From Microscillaceae bacterium (GTDB lineage Bacteria; Bacteroidota; Bacteroidia; Cytophagales; Microscillaceae), in NCBI GenBank assembly GCA_003449595.1, contig DMHB01000281.1:1-16265 (forward strand): a DNA stretch of 16,265 bases, in the 5' to 3' direction. Each line of letters begins with the position of its first letter. The stretch's first letter is position 1. Of this stretch, positions 7,969 to 16,230 are shown piece after piece. The notes below the pieces were generated by a model. The model worked only from the letters and a program-made list of their open reading frames with translations, was not told the DNA's origin and ran no database searches. Made by a program: the position numbers and the translations under genes.

Positions 7969-8595
7969 ATGCCCCTTCAAAACAAATTCTTTTTTACGCG
8001 TTTGCAGTACAATTCAGGCGATTGGAACACCGACCAACGGATGCCTTCCAATTTGTTGAACTCGCTGATTGAATACACATCTATTCCGTTGGTAACGCAG
8101 GAAAACGTCGTGCCTTTGTCAAGCGAAGAAGTCTTCAAAGTTCCTTTTTGCTACCTGAGCGGGCATAAATTGGTTCAATTCAACGAAAAAGAAAGGCTTC
8201 ATTTTGAGCAATATGTACAAAATGGCGGCTTTGTATTTGTAGATGACTGCAACCACGACATCGACGGGCTTTTTGCCAAGTCGTTTGAAGAGCAAATGGC
8301 AGCCATATTTGGCAACCAGGCGCTTCGGAAAATTCCTAAAAACCACGAGATATATAAATCTTTCTTTACGTTCGACGACGGCCCGCCGCCCACCAGCCAA
8401 GAACTAAACGGCTGGGGCGATGACTTGGTACACGACTACCTCAAGGCCATAGAAGTCAACGGCAGAATTGCAGTTCTGTATAGCAACAAAGACTATGGCT
8501 GCGAATGGGATTACGACTTTCGCAACAAGCGTTGGCTCGCCGAAGACAATACCAAATTTGGTGTCAATATCGTGGTGTATGCCATGACCGTATAA
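7969..8595 (+). CDS. DUF4159 domain protein
   Basis: The 208-residue protein consists almost wholly of a DUF4159 domain, a family of unknown biochemical role related in fold to glutamine-amidotransferase-like domains. Seen motifs: FTRLQY at 9-14, GDW at 17-19, YLSGH at 62-66, GGFVFVDDC at 86-94 and GRIAVLYSNKDYGCEW at 165-180. No signal peptide or membrane segment is visible, so it is probably cytoplasmic. In Alphaproteobacteria, as I recall, DUF4159 is found fused to a BatA-type membrane region within MoxR loci. Here it is free-standing and opens the operon, 43 bases before the MoxR gene. The ATG at 7969 places the conserved FTRL motif close to the N-terminus, as is usual. Confidence 0.85.
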   Translation: MPLQNKFFFTRLQYNSGDWNTDQRMPSNLLNSLIEYTSIPLVTQENVVPLSSEEVFKVPFCYLSGHKLVQFNEKERLHFEQYVQNGGFVFVDDCNHDIDGLFAKSFEEQMAAIFGNQALRKIPKNHEIYKSFFTFDDGPPPTSQELNGWGDDLVHDYLKAIEVNGRIAVLYSNKDYGCEWDYDFRNKRWLAEDNTKFGVNIVVYAMTV

Positions 8596-8638
8596 TTTTT
8601 TACTCTCTCATTAACACTTTAGCATTCTTTTATCGCTC

Positions 8639-9625
8639 GTGAATACAACAGCCCAAGACATAGAAGCCCAGTTGGCCACGCTTCAGCTACTCCGCCAAGA
8701 AATTGAAAAAGTGGTGCTGGGGCAAGCCGAAGTAGTTGACCAATTGCTTATTTCGCTGCTGGCAGGCGGCCATTCCTTGATTGAAGGTGTACCCGGATTG
8801 GCCAAAACGCTGATGATCAGGACGTTAGCCCAAGCTACTTCGCTCAAGTTCAAACGCATACAGTTTACGCCCGACCTGATGCCTACCGACATCATCGGCA
8901 CAGAAATTTTGGAAGAAGATGCCACGACCGGCAAGCGGTTTTTCAAATTCAACCAAGGGCCTATTTTTGCCAACATCATTTTAGCCGACGAAATCAACCG
9001 GACTCCGCCCAAAACCCAAGCGGCTTTGCTGGAGGCGATGCAAGAGTTTGAAGTTACCTATGCCGGCCAAACATATCGCTTAGACCGCCCTTTCTTGATT
9101 TTGGCTACCCAAAACCCCATCGAGCAAGCTGGCACTTTCCCACTTCCTGAGGCACAATTAGACCGTTTTCTGTTGCTTATCCGTATCGACTACCCCGATG
9201 AGCAAGCCGAACTGGCCATTTTGCAAGCTACCACCGGCACACAAAAGGTGCAAGTGCAGCCTGTGCTGGGGGGCGAGGCCATTGTGCATTTACAACAACT
9301 GGTGCGCGAAGTACCCATCAGCAGCGAACTAACCCAATATGTCAATCAGTTGATTCGTGCTACCCGACCGCAAACATCGACTGTGGCCGAAGTTAAAAAC
9401 TGGGTGCGTTGGGGAGCGGGCTTGCGTGCCGGGCAGGCGCTCATCCTGACAGCCAAAGCGCGAGCCTTGCTGCAAGGCCGTTATGCAGTTACTTTGGCCG
9501 ATGTGCAAGCGATGGCGTATCCGGTATTGCGGCATCGGGTGTTGGTCAATTTCAAAGCCGAAGCCGAAGGCATTACTACCGATGCCATTACTGCCCAATT
9601 GTTGCAGGCTGTTCGCCGCCCTTAA
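8639..9625 (+). CDS. MoxR family AAA+ ATPase
   Basis: This is a cytoplasmic AAA+ ATPase of the MoxR group; members act as chaperone-like motors with VWA-domain partners. What is seen: 328 residues, the usual size. Walker A is GVPGLAKT (50-57), Walker B is ILADE (114-118), sensor 1 is N159 in ATQNPIEQ, and the LPEAQLDRF block (169-177) supplies the likely arginine finger. The start is GTG at 8639; the first in-frame ATG falls after Walker A (residue 59), so GTG is required. The DUF58 gene follows 14 bases later, the classic moxR-DUF58 pairing. The protein activated by this ATPase is not known; the downstream membrane proteins are the obvious candidates. Confidence 0.95.
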   Translation: MNTTAQDIEAQLATLQLLRQEIEKVVLGQAEVVDQLLISLLAGGHSLIEGVPGLAKTLMIRTLAQATSLKFKRIQFTPDLMPTDIIGTEILEEDATTGKRFFKFNQGPIFANIILADEINRTPPKTQAALLEAMQEFEVTYAGQTYRLDRPFLILATQNPIEQAGTFPLPEAQLDRFLLLIRIDYPDEQAELAILQATTGTQKVQVQPVLGGEAIVHLQQLVREVPISSELTQYVNQLIRATRPQTSTVAEVKNWVRWGAGLRAGQALILTAKARALLQGRYAVTLADVQAMAYPVLRHRVLVNFKAEAEGITTDAITAQLLQAVRRP

Positions 9626-9639
9626 TCCAATGCTTGCTG

Positions 9640-10557
9640 ATGACTAAAAATGCCGATATCCAATCGTTGCTCAAGCCCGAGGTGCTCAACACCGTCGAAG
9701 GGCTGGCGTTGTTGAGCCGATTGGTGATTGGGGCGCTGCCTTCGGGGTTGAACCGCAGCGTGCGCAATGGGCAAGGGATGGAGTTCAAACAATACCGCAG
9801 CTACCAACCCGGCGATGATTTACGCTTGTTAGACTGGAAAATGTATGCACGCTCCGACAGGTTTTATGTGAAAGAAGCCGAAGTTGAAACACATATTTTG
9901 GTCAAGTTTGTGTTAGATGCCTCTGCCTCGATGCGCCACCAAGACAACAACGGCCTTGAAAAAATAGCCTTTGCCCGTGCCATCATTGCGGCTTTGGCTT
10001 ATTTGGCGGTCAGCCAAGGCGACCACATCGGCTTGTATGCCATCAATGATCGCGAAGTAAGGCAGGTAGCACCACAAACAGGCACTTTTCATCTGCATCG
10101 GTTTTTATACGAACTGCTGCAAATTCAGCCTACAGGCCAATGGCAAAGTACTCGTTCCGGCCAACGGCACACAATGCTCGGAGAGCAAAAGCATTACAAA
10201 GAAATGGTCATTTGCCTGTCGGATTTATATGAAGAAAATGGCGAAATTTTCGACTTGTTGAAAAACATTACTGCCCGCAAAAATGAGGTAATGGTATTTC
10301 ACCTGATGGCGCAAAATGAGCTGGATTTGAGTTATCCGGCAGGCGTGTTTAGCTTTCAAGATTTAGAAACCCAAGCTGTCGTGCAAGTTAACCCTACGGC
10401 GGTTCGTGCGACTTATCAAGCCAATGTAGCGGCTTATTTAGCCGCCATTCAGCAACAAGCTTTGGACTTGGAAATGAGCTATGCCTTGTTTAAAATGCAC
10501 GAACCGCTTCAAGATGCTTTGACCAAATTTTTGCTTGGCAGACAGCGTATTTTATAA
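9640..10557 (+). CDS. DUF58 / VWA-like protein, MoxR partner
   Basis: This is the standard partner of MoxR ATPases, a soluble 305-residue DUF58 protein. Its signature runs from G46 to E83: GMEFKQYRSYQPGDD, then LLDWKMYAR, then FYVKEAEVET. A VWA-type MIDAS motif DASAS follows at 93-97, so it probably binds a divalent metal. No membrane segment is seen. The frame stays open 77 codons further upstream, but that stretch overlaps the end of the MoxR gene. The ATG at 9640, 14 bases after the MoxR stop, gives the normal DUF58 N-terminus and is chosen here. The BatA-like gene follows after 24 bases. The likely role is an adaptor between the ATPase and the membrane components. Confidence 0.92.
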   Translation: MTKNADIQSLLKPEVLNTVEGLALLSRLVIGALPSGLNRSVRNGQGMEFKQYRSYQPGDDLRLLDWKMYARSDRFYVKEAEVETHILVKFVLDASASMRHQDNNGLEKIAFARAIIAALAYLAVSQGDHIGLYAINDREVRQVAPQTGTFHLHRFLYELLQIQPTGQWQSTRSGQRHTMLGEQKHYKEMVICLSDLYEENGEIFDLLKNITARKNEVMVFHLMAQNELDLSYPAGVFSFQDLETQAVVQVNPTAVRATYQANVAAYLAAIQQQALDLEMSYALFKMHEPLQDALTKFLLGRQRIL

Positions 10558-10581
10558 CCTTTTATCGAGTAATATTCAACA

Positions 10582-11979
10582 GTGTTTTTGTATCCTGCAT
10601 ATCTTTGGGCTTTGGGCGCGTTGCTGATTCCGCTGGGCATTCATTTGTGGAACAAACGCCAGCATAAACCGCTGGCGGTGGGCAGTGTGCGTTGGATGCC
10701 GGCCTCTGAAAACCGCCGCTTGAATCGGTTGCAGTTTAGTGAGTTTTGGCTTTGGCTGCTGCGCTCAGTGTTTCTATGTGTGGGTGTATTGCTGCTGGCA
10801 GAGTTGGTGAGGGTAGCGCCGCCCAAGGTAATGCCCCAAACCACGTGGCTGATGGTCGATCCTACTTGGCTTGCCCATCCTGAAAAGCGCCAACAAATCG
10901 AGCAACTATTGGCCAAAGACAGTGCCGAGCTGCATATCTTTTCGGCTGGGTTTCCTCAGATAAAGCTGAAAGAATCGCCCCCCGAGCGGTGGACAAAAGC
11001 CACTGCTGTAGCAGATTATCTTTCATACTTGCGTGAAATGGTAGCCACTCAGAAACCGCTTCCGCGGAAAGTGCGGGTTTTGGTTCAGAACGATTGGCAA
11101 TATTTTGGCGGCTTGCTATCTTCTTGGCCTTTTGAAGTGGAATGGCTGCCCTATCCTGACAAGCAAGATCGCGTTTTTTTGGAAAGAGTAGAAAAACGAC
11201 CTCCCGACTCTTTGCTTGTGAGCGTAGGCTTTGCTTCCGAAAAGGGGACTTCATACCAAAAATATGCAGTAGCGCTGCGCAAAGGGGCTACCTCGCTTAG
11301 CCTACCGGGTGGGCTACCTACGCTCAATATTGACAGCAACCGCGCTTATTTGGCCACTGCTCCGCATCAAAAAATAACGATGCAGCCCCCGGCCAAAGAA
11401 TGGTTGATTTATTATGCACCCGAGTTTGCCGTCGATCAAACCTATCTGAGTGCTGCGCTGCGGGCTTTGGCGACCTATGCCAGCTTGGGCGTATCGGTGC
11501 GCAGCTTGCCTATCAACGGGGGAGAGTCTTTGCCACCAACGGCATCAGTAGCTTGGGTTTTTTGGCTGAGCGAAGCACCCCTGCCTGCGTCCTTTGCACA
11601 AGCCCCTGCCTTGCGCCGAGTTACCTACCAAGCTCAACTCGGGCAGCCGTTGTGGATTCGCTCTGCAACCGATCCCTTGCATTTCAACCTTACGCATCGG
11701 CTACAGCCCCAATCATTGCCTGCTTTGTGGGAGGGTGCGTACTTGGTGGGGCAACTGATGGGGCTATTGATGGATGAAAAAGACATTTGGCACCGAAGCC
11801 AGACACCGCTGCACCTAAGTCAGTTGCAGCAGTTGAGCGGTACGCCAACTACTTCTGGCAAAACTGCGGCAGCCGAAGCCCCGATACAGTCCTATCAGTC
11901 GCTCCATTGGTGGCTTTGGGGCATATTGATGTGTTTGTTTGTGGTAGAACGATGGTGGAATTTTATACGCAAATCCTGA
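10582..11979 (+). CDS. BatA-like membrane protein without intact VWA motif
   Basis: The first 80 residues match the BatA N-terminal domain of Bacteroidota aerotolerance-type proteins: PAYLWALGALLIPLGIHLWN (residues 5-24, first membrane helix), the SVRWM segment at 35-39, and a second helix near 55-75. A third helix lies at the extreme C-terminus (about 441-457). In true BatA a VWA domain with DxSxS follows the second helix. Here the matching place reads VDPTWL (D93) with no serines, so the metal site is lost and only a decayed VWA-like or amidotransferase-like region can be suspected. Start is GTG at 10582, directly ahead of the domain. The stop codon shares its A with the next start (TGATG at 11977-11981), implying translational coupling. 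With 465 residues it is shorter than many BatA-domain proteins. Confidence 0.8.
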   Translation: MFLYPAYLWALGALLIPLGIHLWNKRQHKPLAVGSVRWMPASENRRLNRLQFSEFWLWLLRSVFLCVGVLLLAELVRVAPPKVMPQTTWLMVDPTWLAHPEKRQQIEQLLAKDSAELHIFSAGFPQIKLKESPPERWTKATAVADYLSYLREMVATQKPLPRKVRVLVQNDWQYFGGLLSSWPFEVEWLPYPDKQDRVFLERVEKRPPDSLLVSVGFASEKGTSYQKYAVALRKGATSLSLPGGLPTLNIDSNRAYLATAPHQKITMQPPAKEWLIYYAPEFAVDQTYLSAALRALATYASLGVSVRSLPINGGESLPPTASVAWVFWLSEAPLPASFAQAPALRRVTYQAQLGQPLWIRSATDPLHFNLTHRLQPQSLPALWEGAYLVGQLMGLLMDEKDIWHRSQTPLHLSQLQQLSGTPTTSGKTAAAEAPIQSYQSLHWWLWGILMCLFVVERWWNFIRKS

Positions 11980-14312
11980 TGCAAACTTTCGACGAAAAAG
12001 CAGCACAAGCGCTGTTGCGACAACTAAGCCGACGTTGGCAGCAGCTTAAAATAGCCGAAACAACCTGCATAGCCCTGAGTGTTGCTTTGTGGGGGGCGTG
12101 GTTGTTGTATTTTTTTACTTCTCTTCCGGTCTGGATGGCCGTGGCTTGTGGGCTTCTGTTGGGGGTGGCAGGCGGCTTTGTTTGGCTTTGGCGCAATCCG
12201 CTACAGCGCTACAACTTGGCCACACTCAGCAGTCATTTGAACCAACAACAAACTTGGCTCGAAGACAGTGCCGAGTTATTATGGGCTGCTCCTGAAAGCC
12301 TCAGCTCGGTGGCCTTGTTGCAAAAACAAGTATTGCTGCACCGACTACCCGCGCAGCACCAAACCTTGCAAGTGCCCCACCGCTTGCCTGCCAAGTTGGG
12401 CTTATTAGCTGTTAGCTTGGTCTTGGTGTGGCTTTTGTTGCCTTTCGGGAAGTTGCAGATCTTGGGCGGAAAGCGAGCCGTTGGGCAATCATCGGCCAAA
12501 GAAGCCGCCCAAAACAGCAAGAAAGCAGTTGTATTGCCTGCAGGAGTCAAAACCGCTACGGCTTTTGTTAGCCCTCCGGCTTATACCCAAATGGCTGCCT
12601 ACCAAACGCCCCAATTGAATTTAAAATTTCCGGAAGGAAGCCAAATCTCGTGGCAATTTACCTTTGAAGGAGAAATACAAAGGGCCTTGTTGGTGCTTTC
12701 CGAAAAGGACAGTTTGCCGCTGGTGCGCCAGCCCAATGGCGTGTTTGCCACCCAGGCCACTTTGAAGAATGCGGGCTATTATGTGCTATTTTTTATAGAC
12801 AAACAAGGCAATCGCACCACCTCCGACTATTTTTCGTGGGAGGAAAAAGCCGATCAAAAACCCAAAATTACGTTGCGGAATATCGAGCAATTTACTGATT
12901 TACAATTCAATCCACATTTAGTGGTCGAGGTAAACGCCCAACTCCAAGACGATTATGGCCTGACCGATGCCTACTTGGTTGCTACAGTAAGCAAAGGCTC
13001 GGGCGAAGCGGTCAAGTTTAGGGAAGAAAAAATGTATTTCGATCAAAGTCTTTCTTCGGGAACTACCACCGCCAACCTCAACAAGTCGTTCAAACTCAGT
13101 GCTTTGGGAATGACTCCCGGCGACGAGCTATACTTTTATGTCGAGGCCATCGACAACCGGCAGCCCAATCCCCAAAAGGGAAGAACCGACGTATATTTCA
13201 TTGCTTTGGCCGACACCGCCCAGCTTACGGCCACGATGCAATTGGGGTCGGGAATTAACCAAATGCCCGAATATTTCAGAAGCCAGCGCCAGCTTATCAT
13301 CGACACGGAAAAGCTTATTGCTGAAAAAAATGGCCTTGCTGCCGACCAATTTCAAAGCCGAAGCAACGACATTGGCGTCGATCAAAAAATACTGCGCTTG
13401 CGCTATGGGCAGTTTCTGGGCGAAGAATTTGAATCGAACATCGGCGGCAGCCACCACCACCACCACGACCACGACCACGAGGGAGAAGACCACGACGAGG
13501 AAGAAGAACACTTTGAAGGCGATGGACACGGACACGAAGACAGCGGCCACCAAAAATGGATGCAGGAACGCAGCTCGATGAAAACGTTGGAGAAAAACGA
13601 ACACGGCCATTCCGAAAACCCTAACAAGAAAAACACCAGTTCGCTGTATAGCACCGTGCCCGAAAGTGTGATGCACATCCACGACAGCCAAGAAGAAGCC
13701 TCGTTTTTGGACGAAACACTCAAAGCCGAACTGCGCGTAGTGCTTACACAAATGTGGGAGGCCGAGCTGCGCCTGCGTACTGCCCGCCCCGAAGAATCGT
13801 TGCCATTTCAGTACAAAGCGCTGTATTTGCTCAAAGATATTCAGCAGAAATCAAGGGTTTATGTAGAGCGGGTGGGCTTTGACCCGCCGCCTTTGGACGA
13901 GAAAAAACGGCTTTCGGGCGATGTAACGAAGCTGAAAAATGCTTCCGGTCAACGGCGCTATGAAGTAGAAGCGTTGTATCCGCAACTCAAAAAAATGTTG
14001 GCTTATTTAGACCAATGCGATGCCGCGGCACAGCTGCCTGCTTTTGACAAAGCCTTGTTGCAAGCCGGGGGCTTAGAGTTGGCCGCCTTTACTTTGGAAA
14101 ACCCCACCAGTGGCTACAACCTCAAAGCTTTGCAGCTGTTGAAAAATTTGCAGGATGCACCTTCCAATTCCGGCGAAAGCCTGCGCCCCTTGGTACGACA
14201 ACTCAGGCAATTGCTTTGGAAGATATTTCCGAACGAAACGCAGCAACCCAAACAGGCCACGCATAGTGTGTTTGACCTGCAAAAGATGTATTTACAAAAA
14301 ATCGGCATTTAA
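11979..14312 (+). CDS. DUF4175-like membrane protein with His-rich insert
   Basis: This is a 777-residue protein with three N-terminal membrane helices (about 28-47, 51-71 and 138-156) followed by a soluble part of some 620 residues. Basic residues before helix 1 and after helix 2 place the soluble part outside, in the periplasm. Features resembling DUF4175 proteins are PPAY at 199-202, QDDYGL at 323-328 and PGDELYFYVEAIDNR at 380-394. The role of this family is unknown. The region 492-524 is extraordinarily rich in His, Asp and Glu (12 histidines), with further His clusters up to about residue 580. Start choice: ATG at 11979 overlaps the previous stop by one base; the frame is open further upstream (ATG at 11952), but that would overlap the BatA-like gene more. 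It is the largest protein of the operon and a plausible target of the MoxR-DUF58 pair. Confidence 0.82.
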   Translation: MQTFDEKAAQALLRQLSRRWQQLKIAETTCIALSVALWGAWLLYFFTSLPVWMAVACGLLLGVAGGFVWLWRNPLQRYNLATLSSHLNQQQTWLEDSAELLWAAPESLSSVALLQKQVLLHRLPAQHQTLQVPHRLPAKLGLLAVSLVLVWLLLPFGKLQILGGKRAVGQSSAKEAAQNSKKAVVLPAGVKTATAFVSPPAYTQMAAYQTPQLNLKFPEGSQISWQFTFEGEIQRALLVLSEKDSLPLVRQPNGVFATQATLKNAGYYVLFFIDKQGNRTTSDYFSWEEKADQKPKITLRNIEQFTDLQFNPHLVVEVNAQLQDDYGLTDAYLVATVSKGSGEAVKFREEKMYFDQSLSSGTTTANLNKSFKLSALGMTPGDELYFYVEAIDNRQPNPQKGRTDVYFIALADTAQLTATMQLGSGINQMPEYFRSQRQLIIDTEKLIAEKNGLAADQFQSRSNDIGVDQKILRLRYGQFLGEEFESNIGGSHHHHHDHDHEGEDHDEEEEHFEGDGHGHEDSGHQKWMQERSSMKTLEKNEHGHSENPNKKNTSSLYSTVPESVMHIHDSQEEASFLDETLKAELRVVLTQMWEAELRLRTARPEESLPFQYKALYLLKDIQQKSRVYVERVGFDPPPLDEKKRLSGDVTKLKNASGQRRYEVEALYPQLKKMLAYLDQCDAAAQLPAFDKALLQAGGLELAAFTLENPTSGYNLKALQLLKNLQDAPSNSGESLRPLVRQLRQLLWKIFPNETQQPKQATHSVFDLQKMYLQKIGI
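13452..13550 (+). repeat. Low-complexity His/Asp/Glu-rich tract inside the DUF4175-like gene
   Basis: A run of CAC and GAC/GAA/GAG codons encodes residues 492-524. It starts with five consecutive histidines, and 12 of its 33 residues are histidine while most others are acidic or glycine. Such tracts in other proteins bind zinc, nickel or copper. CAC is used almost without exception, so the DNA itself is a short repeat that could expand or contract by slippage. A histidine tract of cloning origin is unlikely, because it is internal and mixed with acidic residues. Confidence 0.85.
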
Positions 14313-14321
14313 TTTTCGTCT

Positions 14322-16154
14322 ATGGATGTCAAGTTAGTTTTGAGATATGCCGATAGTTGGCTTCCGGTACTCCTCGTTTGGGGGGTGGTTTTCTTGCTGT
14401 TGGGCTACTGGGAAGTGCGCCGCCCCAATCGCCAAAGGCTCGTTTTTCGGCTTTCAGCCCTTGCCTTGGCTATGGTGGCTTTGGCTGCCTTGGCCTTGCA
14501 ACCGGCTTGGCAAACCCGGAAACGCACCGAGAAAATTGTGCTGCTTACTGCGCGTCCTTTGCAAAGCACTTTAGACAGCCTTAGCCGGTTGAATCCCCAA
14601 GCCTTGTGGGTAGATTATGCCGGTCAGTCGGGGCGGGCAGCCTTGCCCTCGGTGGTCGATTTGGCACATTTGGCGCGCCAATATCCCGCTGTAGCGGAAG
14701 TGATAGTAGTCGGCGAAGGCATTCCTGCATATGATTTGCCTGTGGGCGCGTTGCCTTTTCGGCTAACCTTGGTACTCAATCCCACGCCAAGTGGCATACA
14801 AGCATTGCAACTACCCCAAAACCTCCAAGCACAGACCTATTTCACCATCGAAGGGCAATATGCACAAGCACCCACGGCTGAAACCTACTTGGTATTGGCT
14901 GATGAAGGCAAAGGACAAGATTCTGTGTTGTTGAAAGGTTCGGGCGGTTTTCAACTCAAAGGCTATGCGCCACTGGCCGGGCAACTGCTTTATAAAATTC
15001 GCTTGCGCGAAAAATCGGGCAAAATCATCCGTGAAGAACCCTTGCCCTTGGTCGTGGCCGAAGGCGCTCAGCCGCGGGTTTGGATATTCAATGCCTCACC
15101 AAGTTTTGAAAGCAAATACTTGAAAAATATGTTAGGCGATGCCGGCTACAGTGTCGCAACCCGATCGGTGGTGTCGAAAGGAAAGTTTAAAGATGAACGT
15201 GTGAATGCCGATCAAGCAGATTTTCAGTTGGCAGGCCAGTTGAGTCAGGCCGTCGATTTGATTGTGATGGACGCTGCCTATTGGGCGCTGCTTAGTCCCG
15301 CCGAGCAGGGGGCTTTGCGCTATGCTGTGGCTGAGCAAGGTGTGGGTTTATTGTGGCTTTTGTCGGAAAGTGACCCTGCCCAAATGGCCAACAACCCTTT
15401 GATGCAAGGCTTTGGGCTGGTGGCTCAAAATCAAGACACGGTGCAGTACAAAGCCAACAATCTGCAACAAAAGCAACCAGTAATGTTGCGTAAAATACCC
15501 TTTCAGTTTACTGAAAACCCCCAATGCAGGCCACTGCTCAAAAGCCAACAAGGCAACAGTTTGGCTGTTTACCGTCCGTGGGGCGTAGGCAAAGTAGGCA
15601 TTAGTTTGCTAAGCCAGACCTTTCCGTTGGTATTGCAAGGGCATTCAAAAATATATGCCGAAATATGGCATCAGTTGCTGAATCCCCTTAGCCAAAAGCC
15701 TCAAAATCAAGCCATTTGGCACACCGACTCATGGTTGGTGTATCCCCATCGGCCTATGTTGTGGCGTTTGCAAACTGCCGAAACCCAACCTGTGGCCTTG
15801 TTGCAACACAAGGCTCAGACTATTGGCCGCAGTGTATGTACACAACACCCCGATTGGCCTCAACATTGGCTTACCAGTCTTTGGGCTAACGAAGCAGGGT
15901 GGCACCATTTGGCTACTGCGAAGGACAGTTTGCAAGCCAAAGCTTTTTATGTGATGCCTACCGAAAATTGGCAAGCCTTACACTTGCATACGCAGCGCCG
16001 AAGCAATGAGGCTTGGGTAGGCAGACAGTCGGCAATCCGCCGCGAAGCCTTACCGGCACAATATGCGGCCCAGACCGAACCCATTGCGGTTGGTTGGTGG
16101 TTTGTATGGTTGCTCCTTGCGGTTGCATATTTGTGGATAGAGCGTAAACTTTGA
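14322..16154 (+). CDS. Membrane protein with degenerate glutamine-amidotransferase-like domain
   Basis: The 610-residue protein has two N-terminal helices (about 13-30 and 42-60) joined by a basic loop RRPNRQR and one C-terminal helix (about 590-607) ending in ERKL. The roughly 500 residues between therefore most likely lie in the periplasm. The part from about 252 to 420 (PRVWIFNASPSFES, then VDLIVMDAAYWALLSPAEQ) has the look of class I glutamine-amidotransferase-like folds found in MoxR operons. No cysteine nucleophile occurs at the expected strand-turn, where the sequence is DAAY, so it is probably not an enzyme. It starts 9 bases after the DUF4175-like gene and is the last gene of the operon. 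No terminator is visible after it. The family assignment is moderate; the membrane topology is clearer. Confidence 0.75.
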   Translation: MDVKLVLRYADSWLPVLLVWGVVFLLLGYWEVRRPNRQRLVFRLSALALAMVALAALALQPAWQTRKRTEKIVLLTARPLQSTLDSLSRLNPQALWVDYAGQSGRAALPSVVDLAHLARQYPAVAEVIVVGEGIPAYDLPVGALPFRLTLVLNPTPSGIQALQLPQNLQAQTYFTIEGQYAQAPTAETYLVLADEGKGQDSVLLKGSGGFQLKGYAPLAGQLLYKIRLREKSGKIIREEPLPLVVAEGAQPRVWIFNASPSFESKYLKNMLGDAGYSVATRSVVSKGKFKDERVNADQADFQLAGQLSQAVDLIVMDAAYWALLSPAEQGALRYAVAEQGVGLLWLLSESDPAQMANNPLMQGFGLVAQNQDTVQYKANNLQQKQPVMLRKIPFQFTENPQCRPLLKSQQGNSLAVYRPWGVGKVGISLLSQTFPLVLQGHSKIYAEIWHQLLNPLSQKPQNQAIWHTDSWLVYPHRPMLWRLQTAETQPVALLQHKAQTIGRSVCTQHPDWPQHWLTSLWANEAGWHHLATAKDSLQAKAFYVMPTENWQALHLHTQRRSNEAWVGRQSAIRREALPAQYAAQTEPIAVGWWFVWLLLAVAYLWIERKL

Positions 16155-16185
16155 TATAGTTGTAAGAAAATACTCCCTTGCAGGA

Positions 16186-16217
16186 TTTGTCATTCAGATA
16201 ATAAGTAGCTAAATTTG
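16186..16217 (+). promoter_or_regulatory. Promoter of the tRNA-Leu gene
   Basis: TTTG (16186-16189) and TAAATTTG (16210-16217) match both Bacteroidota promoter boxes with a 20-base spacer. Transcription would start about 6-8 bases before the first tRNA base. The gap between the last operon gene and the tRNA (16155-16230) holds nothing else that I can see. Confidence 0.65.
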
Positions 16218-16230
16218 CATTCCAATTTTA

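Noticed and set aside
9409..9639. 77-codon upstream extension of the DUF58 frame
   Set aside because: It overlaps the conserved end of the MoxR gene in another frame, and the DUF58 domain starts naturally at the ATG at 9640.
11787..11978. 64-codon upstream extension of the DUF4175-like frame
   Set aside because: It overlaps the C-terminal helix of the BatA-like protein. The TGATG stop-start overlap at 11977-11981 is a better translation start.
13452..13471. Five consecutive histidines suggesting an engineered tag
   Set aside because: The run is internal, continues into a long natural mixture of His, Asp, Glu and Gly, and no vector sequence is nearby.
13128..13751. Long open frame of 207 codons on the minus strand
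   Set aside because: It lies wholly antisense to the DUF4175-like gene and its valine- and phenylalanine-rich middle is only the reverse of the His/Asp/Glu codon tract. It has no promoter or recognisable domain.
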